From contig JAKSPA010000114.1 in the NCBI GenBank assembly GCA_024405235.1, positions 1 to 5,975 on the forward strand: a stretch of 5,975 nt of DNA. The letters are read 5' to 3'. Under the pieces are notes generated by a model. That model was not told where the DNA came from. It saw nothing but the letters and a program-made list of their open reading frames with translations, and made no database searches. Both the position numbers and the translations under genes were made by a program. Source of the stretch: Lentisphaeria bacterium. Its GTDB lineage: Bacteria > Verrucomicrobiota > Lentisphaeria > Oligosphaerales > Oligosphaeraceae. Below, piece by piece: positions 5,869 through 5,975 of the stretch (position 1 is the stretch's first letter; every line of letters starts with the position of its first letter).

Positions 5869-5975
5869 TTATTGCTGATTTCCGAACAGCAATGCTCTGC
5901 GTTGTTTGCGATTCAGTTTTGGAGTGCCATCTGGATTGAGACGCTCCGGCGGCAACTGCTCAGGTGCGGATTTTT
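5869..5975 (-). CDS. C-terminal end of an unidentified protein upstream of murE (partial)
   Basis: Reading leftward from the right edge, one minus-strand frame stays open for 34 codons and ends in TAA at 5869-5871, 26 nt before the murE start. The visible tail is hydrophilic and proline/basic-rich, with PPERLNPDGTPKLNRKQRR followed by a short hydrophobic end. One of the other two minus frames stops early in this stretch. Composition, spacing and strand all fit a real gene end in the same operon. In many bacteria the gene before murE is ftsI (a division transpeptidase), so that is the likeliest identity by position, but the 34 residues carry no diagnostic motif. The gene continues beyond the window. 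Confidence 0.6.
   Translation of the reverse strand, partial: KSAPEQLPPERLNPDGTPKLNRKQRRALLFGNQQ

Overview
The window looks like bacterial chromosome of roughly balanced base composition. It carries two gene groups that converge on a repeat-filled intergenic region. The MurE ligase has the DNPR motif of meso-diaminopimelate-adding enzymes, which points to a bacterium with a Gram-negative-type peptidoglycan. Start sites on the minus-strand operon have weak Shine-Dalgarno sequences. GC-rich inverted repeats between genes are reminiscent of PVC-type (Lentisphaerota/Kiritimatiellota-like) genomes, but that placement is a guess and no marker here fixes the phylum.

Layout, left to right. Positions 1-292 hold no convincing gene. 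A strong hairpin followed by a short T-run (24-55) looks like the terminator of a plus-strand gene lying off the left edge. Next is a plus-strand pair: a 100-residue Dabb (dimeric alpha/beta barrel) protein (293-595), followed with no spacing and in the same frame by a class I SAM-dependent methyltransferase of unknown substrate (596-1447). Positions 1448-1835 are non-coding and contain a two-level repeat. A 134-bp block is present twice at a 161-bp offset. Each copy holds a CCGTCG/CGACGG hairpin plus three tandem 26-bp units.

The rest is a minus-strand operon read from right to left. It starts with the C-terminus of an unidentified protein at the right edge (5869-5975; ftsI by position is a reasonable guess). 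Then come murE (4403-5842), a YbaK-type Cys-tRNA(Pro) deacylase (3884-4375) and a two-ATPase ABC-F ribosome-associated protein (1836-3887). Gaps are 26 nt and 27 nt, then a 4-nt ATGA overlap, so the genes are very probably co-transcribed.

Functionally, the minus-strand group joins a cell-wall precursor ligase to two translation-quality proteins: one clears mischarged Cys-tRNA(Pro), and the other belongs to a family that acts on the ribosomal E site. In a classical dcw cluster murE is followed by murF and mraY, so here the cluster order departs after murE. No clear new defence or mobile system is visible. The least explained element is the intergenic repeat array.
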